This document shows positions 22,474 to 33,291 of a stretch of 64,000 nt of DNA, piece by piece. The DNA is from Hippasteria phrygiana (lineage: Eukaryota; Echinodermata; Asteroidea; Valvatida; Goniasteridae), in the NCBI GenBank assembly GCA_037893225.1, contig JAZGUH010000564.1:1674001-1738000 (forward strand). Reading direction: 5' to 3'. The notes beneath the pieces were generated by a model. The model saw only the letters and a program-made list of their open reading frames with translations. It was not told the origin of the DNA and did no database searches. A program made the position numbers and the translations under genes. How positions within the stretch are numbered: the stretch's first letter is position 1; each line of letters begins with the position of its first letter.

Positions 22474-23718
22474 ATGGATTGTCCTGAAAGGATCCGTCAG
22501 ATGTACATGCTGGCCATTGCTCAGCGCGAGCAGGATCAGATTGACCTAGACATAGCCCATCACATCCGTCGTCGTCAGCAGCGAAGGGCAGGGAGAGGTA
22601 AACGAGGAAGAAGTGCATAGACAAGGGGATGGGTGAAGCGGTGCAGAGAATTCGGCATCTATGACCAGCTGATGGTAGAGCTACAGAGGGAGGATCCAAA
22701 AGCCTTTAAGAATTTTCTGAGGATGCCCCCGGAGATGTTCGACGAAATATTCGCCCGAATAGAGCATCGCCTTACCAAACAGCATACCTGGTACCGACAG
22801 CCTCTCGAACCAGGCCTGAAGTTAGCAGTGACGCTCCGTCATCTGGCATCGGGTGCGAAGTACACAGAGCTACAATACAGCTGGCGGGTACCTCATAACT
22901 CAATCTCCGGTGTCGTCAGAGAAGTGTGCCAAGCGATAGTGGATGAGTACCTGGATGAGGTGATGACGGCCTTCACGACTCCTGCTGAATGCCAAGCGAT
23001 AGCCGAAGGGTTCCTGAGTCCTTGGAACTTCCCCAACACCATAGGCGCCCTGGACGGGAAGCATGTCGCAATCAGATGTCCTGCGAAGTCGGGTTCACTC
23101 TACTATAACTATAAGGGTTTTTACTCTATAGTTTTAATGGCTTTGGTGGACTCTGACTACAAGTTCGTCTGGGCCGATCTTGGTAGTAAGTATCTCATGA
23201 CAAAAATAGACCCTAATAAATCACAAACTGTTTAAATTGTGTTGTTTTTCATGTTTCTAATACACTTCTTTGTTCTGTATTTTCAGGAAAGGGAGCAGCG
23301 TCTGACGCGCAGATCTATAATGCCTCTGAGCTCAGGCAGTGCATGGATGATGGATCCCTGAACCTCCCCGACCCCTCGCCACTCCCCAACGACGACCAGG
23401 ACGTACCATACTTTATAATAGCGGACGATGTCTTCGCCCTCAAGCCGAACCTGATGAAGCCGTATAGTGTTGCTGACGACGATGGGCCATGCTCCTTCGA
23501 CTGTGCGGTTGATTGTCCGGACCTGCATGGTTCTACACAATCTGATGCGCACGAGGTATCCGCAAATGCAGAACCAGCTGATCAACCGTCATGGTGCCTA
23601 CGCCCACCCAGCTGGCCATTGGAGGACAGCTAGGAATCTGGAGGACACAGTCAGACAGCAGGGCCCAAACCGTGACAACCGGGAAGGCAATAAACCATGG
23701 CAAGACAGTAAAATATAA
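22474..23718 (+). pseudogene. PIF/Harbinger DDE transposase, spliced, internally deleted
   Basis: Nuclear DDE nuclease that cuts and pastes the element. Exon 1 runs 22474-23185. A GTAAGT...TTTTCAG intron (23186-23286) joins it in phase to exon 2. After MDCPERIRQM an in-frame TAG at 22618 precedes the family core FGIYDQLMVELQREDPKAF, then a winged or HTH-like region and IGALDGKHVAIRCPAKSGSL (first catalytic D) and YKFVWADLG (second D). Exon 2 reads ASDAQIYNASELRQCMDDGS. At about 23466 the frame jumps from LKPNLMKPYS to LLTTMGHAPSTVRLIVRTCM, skipping the block that normally holds the third catalytic residue (VVENAFG in relatives). The last part runs to 23718. The nonsense codon and this deletion inactivate it. 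Confidence 0.9.
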
Positions 23719-24132
23719 ATACATACAGGAGAGAAACCCTACATCTGAACTGTAATCGGGGAATACATTTTAGACTTAAACCAAAAGTCACCTTTATTAG
23801 CTCTGAGGCTTTTTGTGACAAATACCTCTTAGCCATCGCTAGCACATGATGTGGCTATATGGATGACATAATAGAAATATTTCAATTCCTACAAAAGAAC
23901 TACTGAACCTGTCTGATAAATAGAATGCAAAGTTTAGATAAATGACAAATCATTTATTTGATATACAATATTGATCAATGATCCACAAAGACCAAATCAT
24001 ATGTCATTATGTACAACAAGTATGAAAATATAATAAAAGTTACATTTCAAAAAACAAACAAACTGGTCACTGATTTAATCATGATGATCATTCAGTCTCT
24101 GAATTGGCACTTTGGCACAGTCAATATATATT
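23719..24132. other. Intergenic gap between convergent Harbinger genes
   Basis: AT-rich stretch between the 3' ends of the transposase (+) and the MADF protein (-), so it probably holds both transcription ends. AATAAA-like words occur (for example AATAAAAG near 24032). Confidence 0.5.
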
Positions 24133-26074
24133 TTACTCTTTGTCGTTCTCTGGTTGAGGAGGAGTGTTGAGGTTATCACTCTCCTTGTCCTTGCTCTGGG
24201 GTGTCACGTTTATATTGTCCAGATCATTGAGGAACCCACAGTTATCGAATGTAGTGGAGAGGACACCATCATCAGGACGTGTGGTCGCAGCAGGCTGGCG
24301 TGGAAGGGGAGCAGCGGGTTGCATCTGCAACATCTGAGACGAAGTCTGCTGGTATCTCTGGTATGGCGCGTCCCTTCCCTGTCTCTGCTGTTGCTGTTGC
24401 TGGTAATGTTGAGGCTGCTGCGGAGGTTGAGGCTGCCATCCGTGATACTGCCGCATTTAGTCCTGGCTCCGACTGAACCATGGATCATGTTGCTGGTCGG
24501 CAGGAGGGACATTCCACTGGTGTGGCGGCGGTGGCTGCCATAATCCAGCATCTCCAGCGGGTGAGGGCGTCCTCGTGTGATAGCCATAGTTGCCTGAGAA
24601 ACTCCCAGAACCAGTACCACTGAAAAGACACAAAAGGAAACAATGGTAAGTAAAAATCAGTACTATTTAATTGGCAAGAAATAATTTCTGTTCACCAAAT
24701 TGTTGATGTTTTATTTTTACAGTACTCACCAAGCACAAGAAGAGACGGCAGAGGCGGTGCTGACCGAAGACGAAGGACGCGACATGGGACGCGATGGTGG
24801 TGCCATCGAAGGAAAACCAGGCTGTGACTCCTCGTTCGAGTCCTCGTCCGACGAATCAATGAAAGGCTCCACTGCCCTGTTGGGCGCCTTCCTCGCCTTC
24901 TTGAATTTGGACCTGTCCATCCTCTGGAGCGTTGCCTTGATGTACATGGCGTAGGCAGTAACATCCATCTCGGGCTCGCTGAGCTTTGTCTGCAGCGTGG
25001 CGATGACGTCGTCTGAGTCCTTCTGTCTCTTCCTAAGTTTGGCCAGCTCAGTATCGTCTCCTTCGGGTGACGGTCGTTTCTCCTTCTTGCCCTTCTTGGC
25101 TTGCTCGTCGTCAAGGGCATCGACGTCTATGGCCTGGTCAGCTGCCGCTTTCTCCATTGCCTCCAAGTCTCCTGTGTTCTCAGCGACCACCTGCCTGAAC
25201 TGCAAAGACATGCATATATGACTGAAGATTATTACTTACGCTCTTGACTGGGTGAGATCTATGGGTGACAAGTTTATCAAAAAACTTGAGGTTGTCCAGG
25301 ACCCATTGCTGTCTCTCAGTAAACATGGGACTTCCATCCCCTGACTTTCTCTTATGTAATTTGGTGTACTGGTCCCGGAGACCCTCAAACCACTTCGACA
25401 GGAATCCTTCTGAAAAAACAGACAAAACAAGAAGAAATTAGACATTTTGAACACAATTTTTAACATTAATTATTCAGGAAGAAATTAGACATTTTGAACA
25501 CAATTTGTAAAATAGATGTTTCGGTAATTATTATACTCACCCTCCAGATTCAGACTCTTCTCCTTTTCCTGAAAGCGGGCCCTCTTCTTGTCAGGGAACC
25601 GGTATTCTGTGCGGCGGGAATTCCAAAGGAAATCATTCTCCTCGACCTGCATCCATTTTAATATGTCCTCCTCCACCTTTACATCGTCCAACTTGTAGAC
25701 TTTGCGAGGCACAGTTTGTTTCTTCTTTGGAGAGGCTTTCTTCTTGCCTTTCCTTTGGACTGACTGAGGTTCCTCTACTACTTCCTCTACTACCTCTTCC
25801 TCAGATGACGAGGTGTCGAGGAGTCCTAAGAGGGTGAAGGTGAAGGCTGTTTCTTCTTCATAGTGGCCTTCTTCATAGTGGCCTTCTTCTGAGTGGCCTT
25901 CTTCTGAGGGGCCTTCTTCTGAGGGGCCTTCTTCTGAGGGGCCTTCTTGGTCTGTCTATTCTCCTCAGAAGATGACGGTGATGGAGAACTGACACGTACA
26001 GTGGTTGTGGTTGTGGACTTCCTACCTCTTCCTCGGCCTCCTCTACCTCCTTTACCACTGCTCCCAGCAGGCAT
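24133..26074 (-). pseudogene. MADF/Myb-like DNA-binding partner of Harbinger, four exons
   Basis: Harbinger elements encode a second protein that binds the TIRs and helps nuclear import of the transposase. Four minus-strand exons join in consistent phase at GT-AG sites: 26074-25541, 25409-25240, 25199-24730 and 24619-24133. Exon 1 begins MPAGSSGKGGRGGRGRGRKS, then a lysine-rich repeat (KKAPQ/KKATM, a 15-bp unit). It needs one frame change near 25826 to reach an acidic stretch and the MADF start (WMQVEENDFLWN). Exon 2 completes MADF (GLRDQYTKLHKRKSGDG, QQWVLDNLKFFDKLVTHR). Exon 3 is charged and serine-rich. Exon 4 is glutamine/proline-rich, with an in-frame TAA at 24457-24459 and the final stop at 24133. 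One frameshift and one stop make it a pseudogene. Confidence 0.85.
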
Positions 26075-26235
26075 GTTGTCACTAATACAGAATAATACAG
26101 AATAATAAGGAATACAGAGACGTAGATGTTGCTCGTACGAAGTCCGGAATGCGAGTGAAGCGGCGAGCTCGAGTGCTCAGCTTCCCACTGGGCAATTTGT
26201 TACCGATTACCGATATTACCGGTAATATCACCCCA

Positions 26236-26545
26236 AAATTTGCAAGTCCAAATATTACTGTTATTAGTTATTACCCTGTTGAAACCGACATTTTACCCAG
26301 TTACAACAGGGTAATGAGAGGTAATATGGGTAATGGTGAAAGGTTTGAATTGGTTATAACATTGGGAACTTGAGTAATAACAGTAAAATTACCAGCAAAA
26401 TTTCCAAGTCCAAATATTACTGTTATTACCCTGTTGAAACCGACATTACCATGCAGTTAAAACAGGGTAATGAGAGGTAATAATGGGTAATGGCGAAAGA
26501 TTTGAATTGGTTATAACATTGGGAACTAGAGTAATAACAGTATAT
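26236..26545. repeat. Two tandem copies of a roughly 155-bp unit in the nested element
   Basis: Both copies share TTTGCAAGTCCAAATATTAC-type starts, TTACCCTGTTGAAACCGACA, AACAGGGTAATGAGAGGTAA and GAATTGGTTATAACATTGGG. The copies run about 26236-26395 and 26396-26545. Confidence 0.85.
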
Positions 26546-26659
26546 ATCGGTACCGGAAATATCGGTTACATTCTCCCTGCACTGTAATAAATCCCGTAAA
26601 ATCACGGGTTTTTCCCCCTGTAAAAAAACAGACTATCACCGTACTTTAGTTTGAACGGG

Positions 26660-26960
26660 TTTTGAACGTAAAATCTCATGTTCTCCTACACGAATCTCAT
26701 TACGCAGCAACTGACCAATCAGAACTGAGGAAATTTGTGTTCACACAAGTCTTGTTATATTGCAGTGTTTCGTCCAAAAACACGATTTCTTGACTAAAAT
26801 ATTTAATTATTTAAGCAATTCCACATAGGAATTTAGACTTTTTGTAAACAGAGGTGAAGAATCGCATTACATCTTCTTTGGTATTCAAATATTGAAATTT
26901 TTCATCGGAAACCGTGACTTCATGATGGCAGGATAAGGCTGAGTATAAAGCTAAAGCGCG
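26660..26960. repeat. Dispersed repeat, first copy (related to 57400-57725)
   Basis: Shared words with the second copy, in the same order: GACCAATCAGAA, TGAGGAA, TTGTGTT, TTGCAGT, GTCCAAAAA, TTCTTGAC, CAATTCCAC, CATTACATC, GTATTCAAA and GGATAA. Divergence is high, so the copies are old. Confidence 0.7.
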
Positions 26961-27660
26961 ACATTATTTAGTGTGTACTGTTTAGTAAATTACTGTAGCA
27001 TTTGTATAATTGATATCTAGAGTAATGTGCATGTATAATAAATTACGTGTATTTAGTCTGGTTCCCATTTCTGTAAATTCGTGATTACCTACACCAAATT
27101 TCTGAGTGATTTTTTTTTTATATCGGGTGGTAATAACACGGCAATGCCGGAAATATTGGTTACATTCTCCCTGGTAATATCGGGTAAATGGGGTGATATT
27201 TGGTTGTAACGGGGAAATATTGGTCTACTATTTCCCCGTTATTACCCATGGGTATGATATTACCCGGTAATAACTCCCGCTATTACTCGTTACAACCCGG
27301 GTAATATCGGGTAAAATGCCCAGTGGGTTATAAAGGGCGGTTTGATGACGTCATCAAGGCGGTTCATCCGGTACCCAGGCGTTCCGGCCGGTGAGGACCC
27401 GGAGAGGAGGTGGTATGCACCCGGTAAGGACACGGTGAGAACGGTAAGCTAGAACTGTATAAAGGACGGTGAGCCCGGTACCAGGCCGGTGAGGACCCGG
27501 TATAGACCCGGTATAGAACTGTTTGGACCCGGTGACAAATAAAAAACAATGCGGCCGTTGACATTGTTTGCTGATTCTTCGCCGTGTTGGACTCTGTTGT
27601 TTTTCTATTAGACGGGGAGGGGCCGCCCAGCTCACCGGGTTCTGTGTGACAGCGGCATAA

Positions 27661-29895
27661 AGGTAGCACAAGTATGCCGTTCGGTTTTTTTGGACCACCC
27701 TGTATAGCAGGAAAATACATATAGTTAAACAGTGTTCACCGATGATTTATTGGCACGTTTCTAAGATAATCGGTGAGCATTATTTTAACTTTATATTTGT
27801 TTCCATTATCTTTTTTACTTACTGAACACATAGGCCTAATTATATAATTATTAATGTTTATAAACATGTGTATATAATATAATTTCTTTATTGCTGATCG
27901 TATTGTTTTATTTTTGTAATTATTACGGATTTGATAGTTTAACGTTATAAATAAATGCCGACTGGAATTGGAATTGAATTGAAAAATGGAAAAGAAGAAA
28001 GAAAGACAAAATCGAGAGGAAGCATGTGAATACAAGATAATTTATCAAACCACAAACCCAGTGTACAACACATTATAAACTTGTCCTAGATTCAAGAGGC
28101 GCCGATTCACACAGTTTTCAGAAGTCGGATACAACGGACAAGCCAAAGAACAACGTTTACCCAGCATGCGCGAATTATGGTCACGTAACTTTTGTAATCA
28201 CCAATCCAACTCGTCTGCGTAGCGTGGCGGTTCTGTCGCCGCAGCGATTTTCGATATTAAACAAAAACATTTCCAGCTAAGATATTAGTCATACTAACAA
28301 TTGTGAAAACAAAAACCATGTAAAGCTTGGTTTATACTATTACAATTTTGGTCAAAGTCTTAAGTGCGCGAATAATGGTCACACGAGGATACAAATACAT
28401 GTAGGCCTACACGGATTTTTGTTTCGTTATAGGCCTACACGTGAGGACTTTCCGTTGTTCCCTTTAATATAACCCATCCCAATAGACTAAGCACTAGTTT
28501 GCCTGTCTTCACTTTTTCCGGAACAAAGAAATAAATGTGAGGACAGTATTGTTCAATTTGTTACACCCTCTTTTCTGTCCTCGCGTGTAATGCGATACCA
28601 TGACCATTTTATTGCCATACATACTGTACATACACGTACGTACGTTTATGTATGGCTCTGTTACCGCGCGCAGTGGCATGCACACAACATGCGTGTATAA
28701 AAAAATAAACTGCTTAACAAAATTTTTGTTTTGTAATCTCTAATTCAAATATCTGGGTAAAATAATATAGTATGGTTATTAACAAGAACGGTAGTATGAA
28801 ACTTTATAACACACCACTGCACCAGCGATGTATCTATTTCTCTTAACCCCTTGACCCCGGGTTTTAGATGGGAGGCGCCGGGGCACCAGGTCGGGTTATG
28901 CAGCCAAGCAAAACGGAAACAAGAGGCTTGTGCAGCTAAGCATAACGAATTAATGGTCTCGTCCAACCGCTCCTCATCAATATTCATGTTTTCCTTGAGT
29001 ATGACTTTTTTACTGTATTTATTGATTGGATAGGTACGGTTGGGTTTTCCCGGAAACAGGAAATTTAACCAATCAAGATCAATCTTAGATCAATGAAGTT
29101 TTTTTCCCTCCGTGTGCTAGCAGATAGCTTCACGTATTGACCTAAATATAGATCTCCAAGTTGAATGACATTCTCAGTGTATTGACAATTCTAAAGTCCT
29201 TATGGTGTAGCTTTAATACTTTTCAGCAGCAACATCAACATCAATTTACCATTAAACATTTTGTATACTTTGTTCAGCACACTTTTACTTAAACAGAACA
29301 TGTCTTGGTGATACATACATATTTTGGTTACTGTCAGATATATCTGTTAGTATATCCAGTGGCTGATAGTCTATCAGTTGAGGGTGAGTTGTAACAACAT
29401 AGCTGTTTGGATGGTCATTTCTTATTACATAGGCATGCTGTCTGCTGTAATACACTGTCTTCCACACACGCACTACAAAATACACTTTGTCTACATGCAC
29501 AAATATGTGTACAATTTGACCCAAACAATGGTAGCTCATCAATGTCACAGCAAACAAACAATGATGACTGGTACAGTATAGCCCGAAATTAAGTGGAATT
29601 CCACGCATGTAATCACATGTGGGTACTGCAAACCCACGCGTGTAAATTGGAACATTCATTATTTTATGTTTACAACTTCAAGAACCTTCAATAATTAAAG
29701 TGCATCAACGTTCGATTTTACGAAAGATTTATGTCATTTGTGGCGCTGTGTGGAAATACGGTATCCAACGGACGGAACTTTTTTCAAGCGCCCAGTGTGA
29801 CTAATGCAGCCATTTCGTTTGGCGCACATGGTAAGACTTTTTCTACGCGGGCAGAAATTATCGTGCACGTTGGATACTCGCCGCACAAATGATAT
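27661..29895. other. Gene-free stretch
   Basis: No coding region I can support. It includes AT-rich DNA with a poly-pyrimidine patch, ACGTACGTACGT words near 28630, and a minus-strand 80-codon frame (28745-28987) without known motifs. Confidence 0.35.
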
Positions 29896-29897
29896 TA

Positions 29898-30136
29898 GGG
29901 ACCATTAGATTTGATACGCGTACGGGATACGTATGCGGCTCGAAAAAGTCGCCTGTTCAATCACCATTTTGCGTTGTTATTTCATGTGGTACACTATCGG
30001 CAATTTACACCTCATATAAAAATTTTGAAATGTTTAATGTAAAACTGATAAAATTATCACACAAAATGGTGATTTAATAAGCGATTTTTTTCGAGCCGCA
30101 CACGTATCCCGCACGCGTATCAAATCTAATGGTCCC
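29898..30136. mobile_element. 239-bp MITE with about 75-bp TIRs and TA duplication
   Basis: The left arm starts GGGACCATTAGATTTGATAC and the right arm is its near-perfect reverse complement. Homology extends inwards through CGTACGGGATACGT and GGCTCGAAAAA to CACCATTTTG. TA flanks both sides (29896-29897, 30137-30138), pointing to the Tc1/mariner superfamily. It is non-coding. Confidence 0.9.
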
Positions 30137-30800
30137 TAATATCTTTATAAAATCTGCATACGCCACTCTATTGCCACGAATGGAAAACATTATATCAATG
30201 GAAACATGATATCAATGAATACAAATCAAGATATGGATTCATTAAAAACCTTCATCAAAGTTTCACCACATCCAAATATTAAACGCATTTTATTTTTAAA
30301 TTGCATACGTGGTGTCAACAATCACATCGTATCATAGAAGTATATTGCATGTGAGCCACCATCGTTTCTTGAAAACCTGAACATTCATTTAAGTTTATAA
30401 TGAATACAAATTCTATGTTTAACGTTGCACACTTGAAAAGTTACATGGCTGTAACACTCGATACACAGATAATTTAATTCAAAGGTTTATTTAAGTTTAA
30501 CAACTGCCAGCAATTCGTTTTATTATTACTGCATACGTATTAACATTGCTTCGTAAAAGGTAACATAGGAAAATATGAGTGGACACCAGGGTGATGGCAT
30601 GAAATCGTGTTACTGAATTGAAGTAATACATTAAACTAGGAACCAGACGAAAAATGCTGCGATTATGACTTCAATCATAATTATAATGTTCTCCTTGAAT
30701 CAGCCTTGTAATAAACCCAAGAGGTAATGACGTCACGCTTTGTTTACATGTGCGCTTTCCGTCTTAGGTCTACTGGTGAAAAGTAGTTAGTGTAGTCTTA
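30137..30800. other. No gene
   Basis: AT-rich DNA without recognisable features. Confidence 0.35.
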
Positions 30801-30905
30801 ATGAGACAGAACAATGGGATTGTATGCGTAATGCACAAACACAATAGACTCATTAACATAACAATTGACGCGTTAGCGTAACACTTGACTCATTAGCATA
30901 ATAAT

Positions 30906-31206
30906 GGAGAACCTTAAATCTTGATAAGACAGAAAGGGGTGAATATGCATGAGTGGAAACAATGGAGGACCATCAACCGATCAGAGTACAGCGCATCATT
31001 TGGATTGGACCAATCAGATTCGAGAGACCTTAAAATCTTAATAGGACAGAACAATACGGAATATGCATGAGTGGAAACAATGGAGGACCATCAACCAATC
31101 AGAGTACGGCGCATCATTTAAAATTGACAAATGAGATTCAAGGAACGTATTTGAATTCAGCCAATATGAGTGCATCGCATCATTTAAAAACGACCAATGA
31201 GATTCA
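30906..31206. repeat. CCAAT-rich tandem repeat, about 117-bp unit, 2.5 copies
   Basis: Copies at 30906-31021, 31022-31139 and a partial one at 31140-31206. Each contains ACCATCAACCRATCAGAGTA, GCGCATCATTT and an ACCAATCAGATTC or ACCAATGAGATTC box. The CCAAT/ATTGG words suggest promoter or enhancer repeats. The array ends 160 bases before an intronless ORF on the plus strand. Confidence 0.8.
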
Positions 31207-31365
31207 AACGAACGAAAAAAGAAAAGGAGTATAGACCTATAATGTACTTAACATGGCGAACGTAACAAAATACAAAAACTAAATTAAGGGAACAAAAACA
31301 AAGGTTTGAAATTTGCAGCGCACATTTCAGTTTAGGGTTCTGAACTGACTACCTCATTTAGCGAT

Positions 31366-31698
31366 ATGGAAAGCAACGCAGAAAACTCGGGAATCAACAT
31401 GGAAAACCCTTTACATAGACTAAGTCATTTACCGTCTGAGCTTCAGTTGAGTCTACTCGCGCATAATCTCTTGAAAGAAACCGATAACGTAGCTTCGGGA
31501 TGTCAACAGCCATGGGAGATAGTCATGTCTGCTCTACGATCTTCAAAAGCGGACATTTTTAGACACATGGAAGAAAACAGATATAACGAATGGGCGCAAT
31601 GTTTTAGCGCGCTCATTCAGTGGAATAGGATTATTTTCGCCTGTCAACAATGTAATATTACTTATAGCGCCTATGAATTTTTGTTACCGAGAGCGTAA
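31366..31698 (+). CDS. Unknown intronless 110-residue protein
   Basis: The open frame starts with ATG at 31366 and ends with TAA at 31696-31698. The protein is soluble-looking and helical, with HLPSELQLSLLAHNLLKE in the first half and a tryptophan/cysteine-containing C-terminus (MEENRYNEWAQCFSALIQWN, then FACQQCNITYSAYEF). A single CxxC is present. I do not recognise the family. The start follows tandem CCAAT repeats by 160 bases, which supports transcription. It could be a host gene, a virus-derived gene or chance, although an open frame of this length and composition is less likely to be chance than most here. Confidence 0.4.
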   Translation: MESNAENSGINMENPLHRLSHLPSELQLSLLAHNLLKETDNVASGCQQPWEIVMSALRSSKADIFRHMEENRYNEWAQCFSALIQWNRIIFACQQCNITYSAYEFLLPRA

Positions 31699-31886
31699 AA
31701 ATACGGGTGATGGGTAACATTACTGTATATATATTCCCGAAAAGGACTGGTTTGCTGTACTCACGTGAGACTTGATGTCGATCTCTGGACTCTGTCAAAA
31801 GAAAATAGGATGAACGCAACAGAATGGAAATCTATCTCCTTTTTTAAATATGTGGGGCCCTGAAAAGGACCGTTTGGTTTGATGGT

Positions 31887-32067
31887 TCACTGTCCATATA
31901 GCTGTTGTATGGTCATCTTCAGCGACGCTGGTAGAGGCAGCGACTCGGTGGTTGGGTGCGGGTGCTCGATGGTTGAGAAAAACTCCCTAAGGGTGCCGAA
32001 GTCGTGGAAGCTGTCCAAGATGGATTGCCTGACGGCGTCAGCCGCCAGGTCTTGTAAATTCAAGAGG
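31887..32067 (-). CDS. Terminal exon with SOCS-box-like sequence
   Basis: A minus-strand exon of 60 codons begins after an acceptor-like TAACACGGCAG and ends at a TGA at 31887. It reads SLLNLQDLAADAVRQSILDS, then ESLPLPASLKMTIQQLYGQ and stop. A leucine-rich SLxxLxxxAVRxxI block, a linker and LPLPxSLK near the C-terminus fit a SOCS box, which recruits Elongin B/C and Cullin 5 to make an E3 ubiquitin ligase. If correct, upstream exons (ankyrin, SPRY, WD40 or similar) lie at higher coordinates, but I could not find them. This is one of the few candidates for a host gene in the window. Confidence 0.4.
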
Positions 32068-32719
32068 CTGCCGTGTTACAAAATAAACAGGCAGAAAGGT
32101 CAGTAGACAAAGGCCTTTTTAAGCTAACAACAGGATCCATTGCAGTTGGCTTAAACTTAAAGTGTTTGTATTTTCTGTGTGAGTGGGTATGTTGTTTACC
32201 GAGTTATATGTACCAACAACAAGAGCAATAAGTCGAACTACAAATTGCAAGCACTTAACCACGAACAAGAAATCTGAATTCCAATCTGGACATACGTGAA
32301 ATTTCTGTTGTTCTTGTCAACAAATGCTACAGTTGTTTTGTCATAATTTTTTACAAATGTTGCAGTTTTTACCAAGATTTCTCTGCCAGGGGTGGGATAC
32401 CACTATAAGTTTTTACTGTGAAACGCATTTTCAAAATGTCCACTTTTTTCCTTACTCTTTTCTAGTAATTAATTACCTGTTCGATTCAAGCCCCATGTAC
32501 GGGTTCGATTACTCAGTCATCATGGCATTGACACAAATCGTGGTTTATGCAGTCTAGAAAACACCCATTGTCAAATGCCAGGAACCTCCGATACCGTCTG
32601 TGTGTTCATCTGTGTGTACTAAACAGTAAATCCAGTCACCAGAACACACAGACCACTGAAAAATGCCCCGAAAAAACGCTATTTTACAGTAATAAATTCA
32701 AATAAAAACAGTCGGAAAT
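32068..32719. other. No recognised gene; possible intron
   Basis: If the exon at 31887-32067 is real, this would be intron. No further exon was recognised. Confidence 0.3.
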
Positions 32720-33125
32720 ACTTCCTTTTATCATTATTTGGTAAAAGGCTTTATACTTAGCGAATACCTTGCTCTCAAATCGTATTTTACACATGAGCAT
32801 TGGTGGATGGGGAGGTTTCATGCATACATGTACATAAGAACATTTATTATTGCGTGATACTGCTTGTAGCATTTGTCTCTAATTTGGAGACAGTTTATTA
32901 TGTACATGTACCGGCGGGAAACGGCGCGAAAGTTATGTTTCACGATTTCCAAATAATGGTATAAATATTCATAGAGACGTCACACGCGTGTTGGGAAAAA
33001 CTTTTAGCCAATAGAATTCCCCTCCTTCGCGTCTGGACGCTTGGTTCGGCGGTAAAATTTTTGCCACTTTGTCACAGCCTTTCTTCGAGGGCAGACTCAA
33101 TTTTGTGTCTGGGATCGTAATTTCG
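32720..33125 (+). repeat. DIRS-type 5' terminal/leader region, copy 1
   Basis: Nearly identical to 51973-52325 in the same orientation, with shared blocks such as TTTCATGCATACATGTACAT, GGGAAACGGCGCGAAAGTTA, CACACGCGTGTTGGGAAAAA and GACGCTTGGTTCGGCGG. Copy 1 is followed by DIRS-like gag and RT, so this is probably the terminal repeat or leader of that element. GAGACAGTTTATTATGTACA differs between the copies by small indels. Confidence 0.8.
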
Positions 33126-33291
33126 TGGATATATTATTTTCCTTTTGGATTACTTTTGCTCGCTGGAACTTGACGTGTGATATCAACTTTGTTTCACTGG
33201 ATTTATACGTTCTTTTTCCGGCGGTTTTCTTGCGGTTATTTCTTGAATTTTCTTAGCTCCGTTCTCTTCACATTTTGCCCAACGGAACACC

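Larger units (their letters stand above)
26184..27327. mobile_element. Element nested in Harbinger, CCCACTGGGCA termini
   Basis: Left end CCCACTGGGCAATTTG and right end AAAATGCCCAGTGGG are inverted. Just inside both ends are GATATTACC/GGTAATATC words in opposite orientation. TT flanks both sides (26182-26183, 27328-27329), but the duplication length is uncertain. There is no coding region inside, so it is non-autonomous. It lies inside the Harbinger element, so it inserted later. It contains two tandem 150-160 bp copies and a segment related to 57400-57725. Confidence 0.75.
21861..27657 (+). mobile_element. Full-length PIF/Harbinger DNA transposon, 5.8 kb, TAA duplication
   Basis: Left end AGCTGCTGTCACACAGAGCC and right end (inverted) TGCCGCTGTCACACAGAACC match for about 20 bases with few differences. 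The element is flanked by TAA on both sides (21858-21860, 27658-27660), the TWA duplication typical of the superfamily. Subterminal regions (21890-22340 and 27340-27540) are full of CGGT/CCGGT words in inverted arrangement, a likely transposase-binding zone. Inside are both proteins expected of Harbinger: a DDE transposase (+) and a MADF/Myb-like protein (-). A second element is inserted at 26184-27327. Both genes are damaged, so this copy is probably not autonomous. Confidence 0.92.

Noticed and set aside
24272..24620. Alternative minus- and plus-strand frames across 24.1-24.6 kb
   Set aside because: Shadows of exon 4 of the MADF gene, whose phase is fixed by splice sites.
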